From a virus, in IMG/VR virus record IMGVR_UViG_3300027759_000071, positions 18,227 to 82,226 of that record: DNA of 64,000 nucleotides; one strand, given 5' to 3'. The notes under the pieces are model-generated. The model was not told where the DNA came from, searched no databases, and saw nothing but the letters and a program-made list of their open reading frames with translations. Positions 9,057 to 22,800 of the stretch are shown piece after piece. The position numbers were made by a program, and so were the translations under genes. Position 1 is the first letter of the stretch, and the number at the start of each line of letters is the position of its first letter.

Positions 9057-10135
9057 TGGAAAGAAAAGATACAAATAGGGCAAACCAATTATCAATAGAT
9101 AAACAATTCCAAAAAGGAGTTTCTCTTATTGATGTGGATGGTGCTATTGCAGAGTATATGGTTAATCATATTATTCCGGATTTAACGGAAAATGGTAACA
9201 CAGTAAAAGTTCCAATGATATATGGTAATGCTGAGAGATGGGAAGGTGCACGAAAGAATGGATATCTAAGAGACCAAAGAGGTAGAATACAAATACCTTT
9301 AGTAATGTTTAAAAGAAATTCAATACAAAGAGATGATTCGCATCCAATATTAAAGGATGTGTATAAAATGCCAGCATATAAAAAATATTCTACAACAAAT
9401 AGATATGATAGATTCACTACAATAAATGGAGCAACTCCTACATACGAAACATATGAGGTATCTATTCCATCTTATGTAACTGTAACTTACGAAGTAATGA
9501 TTTGGACATCATTTACAGAACATATGAATAAAATAGTTGAAGCATTTCAATACGCTACTGATAGATATTGGGGAAATGAGGAAGGATATAAATTTAGAAC
9601 TAAAATAGATTCATTTGAAAATCAGCAAGAAGTTGGTGAGGGAACTGAAAGAGTTATCCGCACAACGTTTACAATGGCTGTAAATGCATATCTTTTACCT
9701 GAAGTATTTGATAAGAAGCCAGTTGTTAAAAAAAGATTTACTCCAAAAAGAGTAATATTTGGAATTGAAACGGACTTAACTGGAAATTCATTTTCAAATG
9801 GTAGTGTTTATAATGAATATTCAAATGTGATTAATTTTATTGCTGTTAGAGGTTCTCAATTAGCAGAGTTTGTAAATTCAAATACTATAAAATTAACAAA
9901 TGTATCAATACCTATATTACCTAAAGAATTGATAGGTTCATTTGATACAACTAATTGGTTTAGAGTTTATTTAAATGGTAAATTTATATCACCATCTCTT
10001 TATACATACAACTATAATTCTTTTACAAACGAAATAGTATTTTCATTTGTTGAACCTTGTGAATGGACAAATGATTGTAGCGGATTTGAAGATATTGATG
10101 AGATTGCAATAACTGGTAAATTTGAGCAAATATGA
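9056..10135 (+). CDS. Tail sheath stabiliser and completion protein, T4 gp15-like
   Basis: The 359-aa protein has a strong N-terminal match to gp15, the hexamer that caps the tail and couples it to the neck. It shows a PMIYGNAERWEGARKNGYLRD block, then a GxIQxPLVMFKRNS strand and YVTVTYEVMIWTSFTEHMNKI. Residues from about 240 to 359 form an extra beta-rich domain with a YNSFTNEIVFSF strand. This extra part resembles the 128-aa protein encoded at 10487 and may be an addition relative to T4 gp15. The stop codon overlaps the next ATG (ATGA). Confidence 0.85.
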   Translation: MERKDTNRANQLSIDKQFQKGVSLIDVDGAIAEYMVNHIIPDLTENGNTVKVPMIYGNAERWEGARKNGYLRDQRGRIQIPLVMFKRNSIQRDDSHPILKDVYKMPAYKKYSTTNRYDRFTTINGATPTYETYEVSIPSYVTVTYEVMIWTSFTEHMNKIVEAFQYATDRYWGNEEGYKFRTKIDSFENQQEVGEGTERVIRTTFTMAVNAYLLPEVFDKKPVVKKRFTPKRVIFGIETDLTGNSFSNGSVYNEYSNVINFIAVRGSQLAEFVNSNTIKLTNVSIPILPKELIGSFDTTNWFRVYLNGKFISPSLYTYNYNSFTNEIVFSFVEPCEWTNDCSGFEDIDEIAITGKFEQI

Positions 10136-10485
10136 ATTTAGTAGGATTAAAAGAAATATTAAAAGAAATAAATGAGCCAAACGAATTTGTATTGGAGCCG
10201 TTAAATTTGGAACACCCTTTATATTGGGTATATTCAGTACCAAATGTAAGATTAAAAAAATTAAATCCAAATCTTAATGACTTAAGAAAATTTGAAGCTC
10301 AGTTTGATGTTTTTATAAATGGTTTATTTATAATACATGATGATTTTTTAATTGATAATAAAGCAAATCAGTTTGTTATAAATTTCATAAAAAGTAGATT
10401 TCCGGTATTAGACCGTTTTGGTAATCCGTATATACTTGATGAAACCGATATTGTAACAATTAAAGGTGATTTAGAAAATTTTTAA
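10132..10485 (+). CDS. Small virion-associated protein of unknown function
   Basis: This 117-aa gene overlaps the end of the gp15-like gene by 4 nt (ATGA) and is followed 1 nt later by another small gene, so it is probably translated by coupling. It is Asn/Leu-rich, with no Cys, no signal peptide and no membrane segment. The middle (LRKFEAQFDVFINGLFIIHDDF) suggests a beta-strand pair. I do not recognise the family. Its position between the tail terminator and a giant fibre protein suggests a connector or baseplate/fibre accessory role, which is inference. Confidence 0.7.
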   Translation: MNLVGLKEILKEINEPNEFVLEPLNLEHPLYWVYSVPNVRLKKLNPNLNDLRKFEAQFDVFINGLFIIHDDFLIDNKANQFVINFIKSRFPVLDRFGNPYILDETDIVTIKGDLENF

Positions 10486-10486
10486 T

Positions 10487-10873
10487 ATGCCAAGACAAAA
10501 ACCAAATATCAACATAAATAATTCAAATCTACCTGGAGATAGAAATCAATTAAAGGATTTAATTTTACAAGCAATTACTGATACTTTTATATATTCATAT
10601 TATCCAAATGACATAGCGCTGGATGGAACAGGTAACCTGTTTACTTTATATTTATATAACAAATACCTGGTAATAGATGCTTTACAAGTAGACAACTATT
10701 CGGATTATGTAGATGTTTATTTATATGGTATTAAACAACCAAATGAAAGATATACTATAACAACAGACGGAACTGATATAACAATTGAATTTAATGTTAG
10801 TATCACTCTAGTACCAAATGAAGTTATAAAAACAGATTTTGAAATTAAAGGAAAAATAGTAGAAATAGTATAA
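10487..10873 (+). CDS. Small beta-rich virion protein, unknown function
   Basis: The 128-aa product has alternating hydrophobic strands (LFTLYLYNKYLVIDAL, DVYLYG, RYTITTDGTDITIEF). It resembles the C-terminal extension of the gp15-like protein, where a VYLNGKFISPSLYTYN strand precedes NEIVFSF. This suggests a shared attachment or beta-sandwich domain. Its TAA overlaps the ATG of the 5011-aa protein (TAATG), so the two are likely co-translated; a partner or anchor role for the giant protein is inference. Confidence 0.7.
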   Translation: MPRQKPNININNSNLPGDRNQLKDLILQAITDTFIYSYYPNDIALDGTGNLFTLYLYNKYLVIDALQVDNYSDYVDVYLYGIKQPNERYTITTDGTDITIEFNVSITLVPNEVIKTDFEIKGKIVEIV

Positions 10874-13800
10874 TGGCAAGATTAATACCTCGTAAACAGA
10901 TTGAAGAACAACAAAATATTAGCGCTTCGCTTAGTATTAGAGAAAACGTATTTGTTGGGCAAGATGCCATTATAAGTGGTTCTTTATTTGTATCTCAAAG
11001 TTTTTTCTTTGGAAACGATACTGGTTCTATAAATGAAATAACTGGTTCTGTATTTTTAACAGGTTCATTGGTAATTGATGGATTATTTCAAACAACAAAC
11101 CCATCTGCAATATTTTCAGTAACAGCATCTAATGCATTGGAATCATTTGATACTACCCGCTATGGTGGAGTTTTAGCTAGAGATTTTGGTGCTAACGTTC
11201 CTACTCTTTATGTATCATCTACTGATGGTGATGATACAAATGATGGTAGAACAATTCAATTCCCACTTCGTACAGTTAAAAGAGCAGCTCAATTAGCAAC
11301 TCCGGGATACGATGGTAGATATGGGTTGAGTAGTTCTTCATTATTTTCTGGATATGTAATAAGAGTTCAGGCAGGAACTTATTTAGAGGATAATCCTGTG
11401 ATATTACCAAAGAACGCTAGTATATGGGGTTCTGGACTTCGTATTACAAAAATAAATGCATTAAATAAAGGAGAAGACCTATTCTATGTAAACTCTGGAT
11501 GTTATGTAGCTGAGGTAACAATGGGTGGTTTGAGATTATTCCCAGACCAAATAAATCCTGTAAAAGGATTTGCTATTGCTTTCCAACCTGGTGCATTTAT
11601 TACAACATCACCATATATTCAGAACTGTTCTCAAATTTCAAACCAAGAGAATTCATTTACCGAACTTTACGAAGATATTCCACCAGGAGGTGGTGGTCTT
11701 TATGTTAATGGTGATGTGATTGATCCCGATTCTCCATTGGCTTCAATGGTATTGGATGCTTACACTCAAATTTCTCCAAACGGCGTAGGTTGTTTGGTAA
11801 ATGGTAGAGGTTTCATTCAGCTGGTATCTTTCTTTAATAACTTTTCATACTACGCAATTAGAGTAAACAATGGTGGACATGCTACATTAAACAACTCAAA
11901 CATTTCGTTTGGTTTGTATGGTATGTATGCATCCGGTTCTCGTCTTATTTCTGGAAGTGGTGGTAACATCGCAGCTAGAGATAGTGTAAGAGGAACTTGG
12001 AGTTGTGTTGTTGATGTTTTAAATAAAGGATTAGAAAACGGATTACCTACAATAACAAAATTAAATACGGCTGAAGGTATTCGTTTAACATCGCCAGCAT
12101 TATATACACAAAGTAGAGTATCTGCAGGTACTACATTATCAACTACCGCAGCAGATGAAATATCAGCAGATTATACGTTAATAAGTGAAATTGTTGATAA
12201 GGGTGTAACTAACTTTCCAACTCTATTAGCAAAAAGTTCTATAAAGGGATATGGATTTGATTCTCCATATAATATTTTAGGAGCAGAGCAAATAACATCA
12301 TCTATATCAGCATCGGTAGGAGATTTAACACAAATAAGTGCATCCTACGCAGCTATTTTAAGTATATTAGCAAATGGTACTGGTTCATTTAATTTTAAAT
12401 CTAATACAAGTGCTAGTAGACAAATTGGTACTGATGTAATTGAACAAATAGGAAATATTGCAACAAACTATACTGCATCGGTTAGCTCATCATTTGGTAC
12501 GGTAATTAATATTATTACAAAAGGTGTTTCTGTTAAACCAACTTATATAGCAAACACAAGCGCTAGTATAAAGGGTGGAAGTGTTGAACAAACAATGTTG
12601 GGTGTAACATCATCTTTAGCAACAATAAATTCGGTAAGTGCAAGTTTTAGTATTGTTTATAATATTTTAGCAAATGGTACTGGTAGTAATATTTTACAAA
12701 TACCGGCTAATCATCAAAAATCGTTTGTAATAACTAATAACAATAGTTCTTCATTTAATTTTGAAGGAATTGGTAGTAATCCTACATTAACTTTATTTAG
12801 AGGAGAAACTTACAAATTCAATATAGATGCTATCGAAGATTTTGGTGGTATTGAATATCCATTTTGGATTAGAACGGAGCAATTAGAAGGTATTACTGAA
12901 AAATATGATTATAATATTGGTATGGTAAATAATGGAGATAGTAGAGGTACAATAACCTTTACAGTACCATATAATGCACCAAATAGATTATATTATGTAT
13001 CTCAAAATAAAAGTTCAATGGGTGGTGTGATTGATATAGTAAACTCATCTACAACTCCATTCGACTTAATTAAAAATACATTAACATATCCAGCTACAAT
13101 ACAAAGTGGTTCGATAGCGAAAACAAACATTGATGTTGTAACAGCATACGAAATATTAGTAAATAACATAACATTTATTCAAGATGAGGTAATACAATAT
13201 GTATCATCATCTTGGAGTGGATTTTCATATCCAGAAGAAACTTGTAAAAGAGATGTTGCATATATTGTAAGTGGTTCGGCAAAAGACCTTTTATTTGGTG
13301 GAAATGAAGAAAGTATTAGAAATGGTTTATTTTATTACCAATACCCATCTCAGGCAACTACTACACAATTAGGACCTACACTAACTGCTATGAAACATGC
13401 AGCCGAAGTTTCATTAAATTTAATTAGAGGTAAAGTATATGTAGAACCAATAAATGATGTAGTTGATGTTTGGAGTACAATCAGAGATAATAAAACATTT
13501 GTACAAAATGAAGTTATAACTTATTTATCATCATCTTGGTCTAATTTTTATTATAACGAAGAAAAATGTAGACGTGATACTGGTTACATATTAGATGCGG
13601 TAGCAACTGATATAAAATATGGTGGTAATGAAAGAAGTATAACTGCTGGTGAGTATTATTATCAATATCCATCTTTAGCAATTGTAAGAGGTGATGGTGA
13701 TGGTGTTGGGCAATTAGGACAAACATCAGATGGTATTAGATATGCTAGTGGGTTAGTTGATAGTTTATTAAAACGAAAAACATTTACAGCACCATCAGCA

Positions 13801-16800
13801 TCAACTCTATCAGCATATAATAACTTAAAAAATAATAAAGAATTAATTCAAAACGAAACAATTCAATTTATCAATGTTGCGTTTCCAAATTTAAAATATA
13901 ATCAAGCAACTTGTAAAAGAGATGTTGGTTATATTATTGATAATGTAGCAACGGATTTACTATATGGTGGAATTGAAAGAGGTGTAACTGCTGGTAGATA
14001 TTATTATGATTATCCATCAATAGCAACAAAAACACAAAAAACATCAACTATTGCTGGTGTTAAGTATGCAAAAATAATTGGAGATACGATTGTTCAAAAT
14101 ATTATATTAGATACACCACGTATTGTTTATAATGATGAGAAGAATTTTAGAGCATCATCTTTAACAAACGTAACATCTTCATTTAGTGGTTCGGCAACTC
14201 AACAAACTTCTATTGGTAATACATTCTCAATTATAGAAGGAATTGTAGCAAGAGGATTGAGCTCAATTAAATCTTTGTTAGCACAAAATACTGGATTAAC
14301 TTGGAATAAATATAATCCAATAAGTGTAAGTAGTGGTTCTCAAATAACTTCATCTTATACAACACCAAACGAAGTAACTACAATTGGTAGAAATTTTGAT
14401 GTTGTAAATACTATTATTGGTGGTGGTTTAGTAGCAGAACCTTTATTCACATCATCGCATGCCGGATTAACTAAAGTAACTACTGGAACACAAACAACTG
14501 CATCATTTGCGGTAAGTGGTTCGGCAACTGCATCACTCTCATCATCATTCGCTTTAATTACTGGAATTATAACTGATGGAGTAAAATCATTTACACCAAC
14601 TACGGCAACGTATAACCCAGCAGATGGTAATTTTGTAATGACTATTCCAAGTCATACATTAAAAACATCTAATGGAATTTATTTAAAACCTGAATCATTT
14701 GTATTCACTTGTGATATGGATGGTAATAGAACAGAACATAAATTACCATCAGTAGGTCAACCGGCTCATACTAATAGATTAAAAATTCAATCGGTAACAA
14801 ATAATACTGTAACTGTAAATGTTGGTGCTTCTGGTCCTGATGTATATTTCAATCCTACTAACGCAACATATAATCCAGCAACTGGAGATTTTGTAATAAC
14901 GGTAGCAAGTCATAGTTTAAGTGTTGGTGAGGGTATAGTACTTTCTACTGGTTCATTCGCATTTACTTGTGATATGGATGGTAATCAATCTACTAAATCT
15001 TATCCTAGATTTGGTATTGACCCATATTCAGTTCGTTCAATTCCAATTACTGCTGTAACTGCAACTACAATGACAGTTAATGTTGGTGTATCGGCAGCTA
15101 ATAAATACTTTACACCTACATCGGCTAGTTATAACGCACTTACAGGCGATATGTCTGTAACCGTTGGACAGCACGGATTGGGAGTTGGTAGAAGTGTTAT
15201 TTTAGTAAGTTCATCAATAGCATTTACTTGTGACCAAGACAATAACGCAACAACACATTCTTATCCAAGAAGTGGTAGTGACCCATATGCTGGTAAATCA
15301 ATAGAGATAACATCAGTTGGGTTTACTGAACATACCGTAACTAATGCACCATATAATGCTGAAACTGGTGATGTTACTTTAACAATAGCATCTCACTCAT
15401 TTAGTAATGGAGATTATATTAAACTTTCAGACAACTCTTTAACTTACACTTGTATATTAGATGGTAATTTAGTTTCAAAATCGTATCCAAGAGTTGGTTA
15501 TGATTACCCAAGCGGAAGATGGTTAAGTATATCTGGGGTAACTACATCATCATTTGATATTAATATAGGAGCATCTTCATATACAAGCGCACATACATTT
15601 GTAACAGCAAGTATTAATGGATTACAAAGACAAAATGGTATCTTTACAATTAATGTAGGAGATGCAGGAAGTGCTTCTGGCTCTATACACACATTTGTAT
15701 CGGCATCAGCAAACGCTATACAACACTTACCACAATCAGTTCATACTTTTGTATCAGCATCCTCTGGGGCAGTTAAACACTTACCACAAGCAGCACATAC
15801 ATTTGTTAGAACAAATCAAAATTCGGTAAGTACTGTACCTGTGTTAGTACAAAATACTTATGGTTTAATTAAAGTTACTAATACGGTATTTACAGCAAGT
15901 TCTGCAGCAACAACTGCGGAAAGTGCAAGTATTAGTTCATCATTCGCTTTAGTTGAAAGAGTATTAAAAAATGGAACATCTATTATACCAGCATTAACAT
16001 CTTCGTTAAATGCAAATATAAAAGTAACAAATGCATCACAATATATTTCCGCATCTTATTCGGCAAGTGCAAGTGATGTAAACTTTATATCATCATCAAT
16101 ATCAATAGTAACAAAGATAATTGAAGGTGGTGAGTTTTCAGCACCGGCTTTCCAAACATATACAAATAGAATAACATCATCTAATAGTGTAGCAGCTTAT
16201 GAAATTCTTAAAAATAATATTGGATTTATTGTTTCGGAATCAATCGCATACTTAAGTTCGTCTTGGTCAACTGCATCTTACGATGAAGATAAATGCAGAC
16301 GTGATTTAGGATTTATACTTAGTGGTTCTGCAGAAGATTTAATATGGAACGCAAATTCAGCATCAATATTTAACGGATTATTCTATTGGGAATTCCCATC
16401 ACAAGCGCAAGGAGCACAGCTTCAACAAACATTAGATGGTATAAACTACGCATCACGTTTAGCACAAAAAGTAATATTAAATACTCCATTTGTTACGGCA
16501 TCTTCGGATATAACAAAAGCAAAAGTATTATTAAGAAACAACACTCAATTTATTAAAGATGAAACAATAGCATATTTATCATCTTCTTGGATTGGGCATG
16601 ATTATAACGAAACAACTTGTAAAAGAGATGTTGGTCATATATTAGATGCAGCAATTACTGATATGGTGTATGGTGGTAACGAAAGAAGTAGAATAGCATC
16701 ATATTATTACTTTACATATCCATCGGCAGCAACAGGTTCACAATTAATGCAAACTGTTGATGGTATTAACTATGCAAATAGATTAGCACAAAAGACAGTA

Positions 16801-19800
16801 TTAAATTCAACATTTATACAAGCTGAAAGCAATAAAGTAAATGCAAGTAATTTAATAAGATTGAATAGAGATTTGATTGCAAATGAAGTAGTTGAATATG
16901 TTAGTTCTTCTTGGAGTGATGCACCTTACGATGATATCAAATGTAGAAGGGATGTTAAGTATATTTTAGATGCGGTTAGAACTGACTTAGTATATGGTGG
17001 TAATGAACGAAGTAAATTTGCAGGAGAATACTATTATGAATATCCATCTAAAGCAATCGTAGCTGGTGTACCATCAGCAACTGCTCAATTAGATAGTACT
17101 ATAACTGGTATTGATTATGGTAGTGGGTTGGTACAAAATATAATTAAAAATAATATATTAAGTGTACCATCCGTAGCAATAACAAACGCTGCAGCTTTAG
17201 TAAGAAAAAATAGATTATTCTTACAACAAAATACTGTTGATTATGTAAATGATGTATATCCTAATTTAGATTATATTGAAAGTAAGTGTTATAGAGATAC
17301 TGGATTTATTGTAGATGCAGTAATTACTGATTTAGTATATGGTGGAAATGAAAGAAGTATAACTGCCGGAAGATTCTATTATTTGTATCCATCTCAAGCT
17401 ACTGGAGTTCAATCTGAAGAAACAATTGATTCCCTAAACTTCACAAAAGGTTTAGCAAAATTAGTAGCAATAGGTGGCAAATCAATAGAGGATGGTTTTG
17501 ATATTGTAGCAAACGTAATCGAAAGTGGAAGTAATTCAGCACCTTCAGTGGTATTAAATACTGCAGCGGGAATTAAAGCAACTACTGCTCAACAAATTAC
17601 ATCATCAATATCAGTAGCAACAAATGATAAATCTATTATATCATCTTCATTTGGTAACATACTTAATATCGTATCAAACGGAACTGGTTCAATTCCAACA
17701 ACAATTGTTAAAAATACAAATAAAGGTGTAAATGTTTTAGGTGGTACACAAATAACATCATCAACTGCTCCAAATACTTCAGAAAAGGTAAAAGTAACTA
17801 CTGGATTTGATACTGTAATTGATATTGTAGCAAATGGCACTGGTTCAATTCCAACTATTGTAACAAATGTAAATTCTTTAATTAAAAGAACTACTACAAA
17901 TAGTTATATAACAACAGCATCAATATCATCTACATATCTTACAGCTTCAAATAATAGTTTTGATATTGTTTTGGATATTGTTGAAAATGGTACTGGTTCT
18001 TTACCTACATTAGTAAAAAATACTGATTCATTAGTAAAGATAACAAATACAAATCAATTTACATCTTCTGTAATTATATCATCTTCATTAGCAAGAAATA
18101 TATCTGGAAGTTTTGATAAAATTATAAACATATTAGAAAATGGTACTGGTTCTTTACCTACTATTGTAACAAATGTAAATAATATTAAAGTAACCGATGC
18201 TACTCAATATTTCGGAGTAAATGCGGCAACACAAACTGAAGCTAACGCGATATCCGCATCTATTTCTATTGTAACAAATATAATAGCAAATGGTACGGGT
18301 TCTTTACCAACCGTAACTTTATATACATCATCAATATCATCTTCAAATGTATTAGCAGCTTATGCTATACTAAAAAGTAACTTAGATTTTATAGTATCGG
18401 AAAGTATTGCATATTTAAGTTCATCTTGGTCAACTGCATCTTATGATGAAAGTAAGTGTAGACGTGATTTGAAATTCATAATAAGTGGTTCAGCTGAAGA
18501 TTTAATATTCAATGCAAATTCAGCATCGGTATTCAATGGTGTGTTTTATTATCAGTTCCCATCACAAGCGCAAGGAGCACAATTAAATCAAACTTTAGAT
18601 GGTATTAAATACGCATCACGTTTAGCACAAAAATTAGTATTAAATACTTTATTTGTAACTCAATCGGCGCAAATTAAAGATGCATATACTCTTTTGGTTA
18701 ATAACAAAGAGTTTATTAAGGATGAAGTAATACCTTATATAAGTTCATCTTGGAGTACACATCAATACGTTGAATCAACTTGTAAGAGAGATATAGTACA
18801 TATTATAGATGCAGTTTCTACGGATTTATTATATGGTGGAAATGAGAGAAGTATAAATGCTGGAGTATTCTATTATAGATATCCATCTGAAGCAACTGGT
18901 TCACAAATACAGGAGACTGTAACAGGTATTGAATATGCTAGAAACCTTGCATTCAAAATTCTTAGAGGAAATACATTCGTAAAAGTATCACAAAATAAAT
19001 TACAAGCAAAAGAATTAATTTATAACAATAGAGCATTTATACAAAATGAAGTTATAAGTTATATTTCGGCAAGTTGGAGTACAGCATCTTATAACGAAAC
19101 AACTTGTAAGAGAGATGTAGGACATATCTTAGATGCGGTAACAACTGATATAGTTTATGGTGGTAATGAGAGAAGTGTAAATGCTGGAAAATTCTATTAT
19201 GAGTATCCATCACAAGCTACAACATCTCAATTAGGACCAACATTAAGTGGAATCAAATACGCTAAAGATTTAACCGATAGTGTGTTAAAGAATTCCACAT
19301 TTGCATCAGCATCTAATTCTAATGTTACTGCATACGAATTGATATTCAATAATAAGGCATTTATACAAAATGAAACTATTGCTTATCTATCTTCTTCTTG
19401 GAGTGCATTCTCTTATAACCAAACTACTTGTAAAAGAGATATTGGTTATATATTAGATGCGGTAGCAACTGATATTCTTTATGGTGGTAACGAAAGAGTA
19501 GCTAAAGCTGGTGAGTATTATTACTTATATCCTTCATCGGCATCAGTTGCTAACGATGGTGATACTGGTGGACAATTAAATCAAACTTTAGATGGTATAA
19601 AATACGCTAAAGGAATTACTGAAAAAATTGTAGCAAATTTATTATTACAATCACCAACAACATCTGAATTAACTGGATTTAATTTATTACTTGATAATAA
19701 GAAGTTCATACAAAGTGAATCAATTGCTTACCTATCTTCTTCTTGGAGTGGTGGTGATGGATTCTATTATAACGAAACAACTTGTAAGAGAGATATTGGG

Positions 19801-22800
19801 CATATTATAGATGCAGTTAGAACTGATTTAGTATATGGTGGAAATGAAAGAAGTTCAAAAGCTGGAGAATATTATTATCTATATCCATCAGCAGCAATCC
19901 TAACTGGTTCTGTTTCACCAACTGTAACAACACAAAAAGGACCTACACTTGATGGAATAAAATATGTAGCTGGTACTGCAGAAAATATAATAGCAAATAC
20001 ACAATTAATATCACCAAATGGATTTGCAACAGCATCTGTTAATTTATTAAGACAGAATAAATTATTTATACAAAACGAAACTGTACAATACATAGATGCT
20101 TTCTTCCCTAATTTAGTTTATTTAAGAGAAACATGTAGACGTGATGTTGGATATATTTTAGATGCAGTTATAACCGATACTTTCTATGGTGGAAATCAAA
20201 GAAGTGTTATAGCTGGACAATATTATTATTTATATCCATCATTAGCAACAAAAAGTACGCAAGTTATAGAAACTGTTGCTGGTGTTGATTATGCAAAAGC
20301 ATTAGCTAAAGCAATAGTTCAAAATATAAAATTAAATTCTCCAACACTAACTACAAATACTGATGGAAATATTAAGGTAACTAATACTACACAATATACA
20401 TCATCATTATCAGCATCAATAATTGAAGTAAATCAAATTAGTTCATCATTTGGGTTAGTAACTGGAATTATAACTGATGGAGTAAAATCATTTACACCAA
20501 CTACGGCAACATACAATCCAGCGAATGGAGAATTTGTAATTACTATACCAAGTCATACATTGACAAAGTATAATAGCATTTACATTAGACCTGAATCATT
20601 TGTATTCACTTGTGATATGGATGGTAATAGAACGGAACATAAGTTACCTTCAATTGGACAATACGCATATTCTAACAAATTACAAATACAATCAGTAACA
20701 ACTAATACGATAACTGTAAATGTTGGAGCATCAGGACCTAATGTAGAGTTCACACCTACTAACGCAACTTACAATCCAGCTACTGGAGATTTTGTAATGA
20801 CAGTAGGAACACATAGTTTAAGTATTGGTGAGGGAATTGTAATAACAACGGGTTCAATCGCATTTACTTGTGATATGGATAACAATCAATCGGTTAAATC
20901 ATATCCTAGATTTGGAATAGACCCATACGCTGGTCGTTCTATGGTGATAACTAACACTACACCAACTACATTGACGGTTAGTGTTGGCGCATCTGCGGCT
21001 AACAAATACTTTACACCATCTGCAGCTAATTATAACGCACTTACAGGCGATATGTCTGTAACTGTTGGACAGCATGGCTTGGGTGTTGGTAGAAGTGTTA
21101 TTTTAGCAACGGGTTCAATCGCATTTACTTGTGACCAAGATGGTAACACAACAACACATAGTTATCCTAGAGTTGGTAGTGACCCATATGTTGGAAAATC
21201 AATTGAGATAAAATCAGTTGGATTCACTCAACACACAGTAACTAATGCACCATATAACGCTGAAACTGGCGATGTTACTTTAACAATAGCATCTCACGGA
21301 TTTAGTAATGGAGATTATATTAAACTTTCCGATAACTCATTAACTTACAATTGTGTATTGGATGATAATGTAGTTTCAAAATCTTACCCTAGGGCTGGAT
21401 ATGATTATCCAAGCGGAAGATGGTTAAGTATATCTGGTGTAACTACAAATACGTTTAACATCAATATAGGTGCATCATCATATACAAACTCACATACATT
21501 TGTGACAGCAAGTATTAATGGAGTACAAAGACAGAATGGTATCTTCACAATCAATGTAGGGGATGCTGGGAGTGCTTCTGGTTCAATACATACATTTGTA
21601 TCAGCATCATCAAACGCTGTAAAATACCTGCCACAATCAGTTCATACGTTTGTATCAGCATCAGCTGGGGCAATTAAACATTTACCTCAAGCAACTCATA
21701 CATTTGTTAGAACTAATAAAAATTCAATAAGTACATTACCTGTATTAGTTGAAAATGGTAATGGTTTAATTAAAGTAACAAATACAACTCAATACTCATC
21801 ATCAATATCAGCAAGTAGAGCTGAATTAGATATTATCACATCATCATTTAAGCATGTAGCTGATATTATTGAAAATGGTGTTGCATTTGTACCGGATTCA
21901 TTGGCAAGAAACTATAATTACGGATTTGAATTATCTACACCAACTTTATTACATATAAGTTCTAAAGAGCAAACAATTGGTACGGGTTCATATAACTTAT
22001 CAACTCAAATTACAAACGTAAGTTCTTCTTATGGTACTGTTGTAAACGTTGTTAAAAACGGATTGAGTGTATTACCTACATTAGTAACAAATACATCATC
22101 ATCGTTAAAAGTAACAAACGCAAATCCTGTAAGACAAGCAACATCAGCATCATCTTTTGATACTAATAAGATTGCAAGTGGATTTGATTTGATATTAAGT
22201 GTAATTGAAAATGGAACATCGGTTCTACCAACAATTATATCAAATACATCAGCAAGTATTAAGGTAACTAACACACCACAATTAATAAGTGGAAGTGCGG
22301 CAGGAAGATTGCAGGGTAAATTAATATCATCATCTTTATCTTTGGTAATTGATGTGTTATTAAATAATGGTACAAGCTCAATTACATATAGACCATCCGC
22401 ATATCCAATAGCAAATACAAATGCAAAAATAAATTCAGCATATAATCTATTAGTAAGTAACTCTAAATTTATAGTTGATGAAACTATTGCTTATATGAGT
22501 TCATCTTGGAGTGGATTTGCATATACACAAAGTAAATGTGAAAGAGATTTGACAGGAATCCTTAGTGGTTCTGCATTTGACCTTTTATATGGTGGTAATT
22601 CAGCATCTTTGTTTAATGGTAAGTTCTATTTTGATTTCCCATCTCAAGCAACTGGTTCACAATTAGACCAAACTATAACTGCATTAAAGTACGCAAGTGG
22701 ATTAGCAGAAAAGGTTGTATTGAATACTGTATTTACACATATATCAGCATCACAATTGGTATCATCATCGGCATCTTACAATTCATTGAGAGAAAACAAA

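Noticed and set aside
10640-10740. TATTTATA copies near 10650 and 10730
   Set aside because: They lie inside a coding region, encode LYLYN and VYLYG, and are too far from a start codon to be good promoter candidates.
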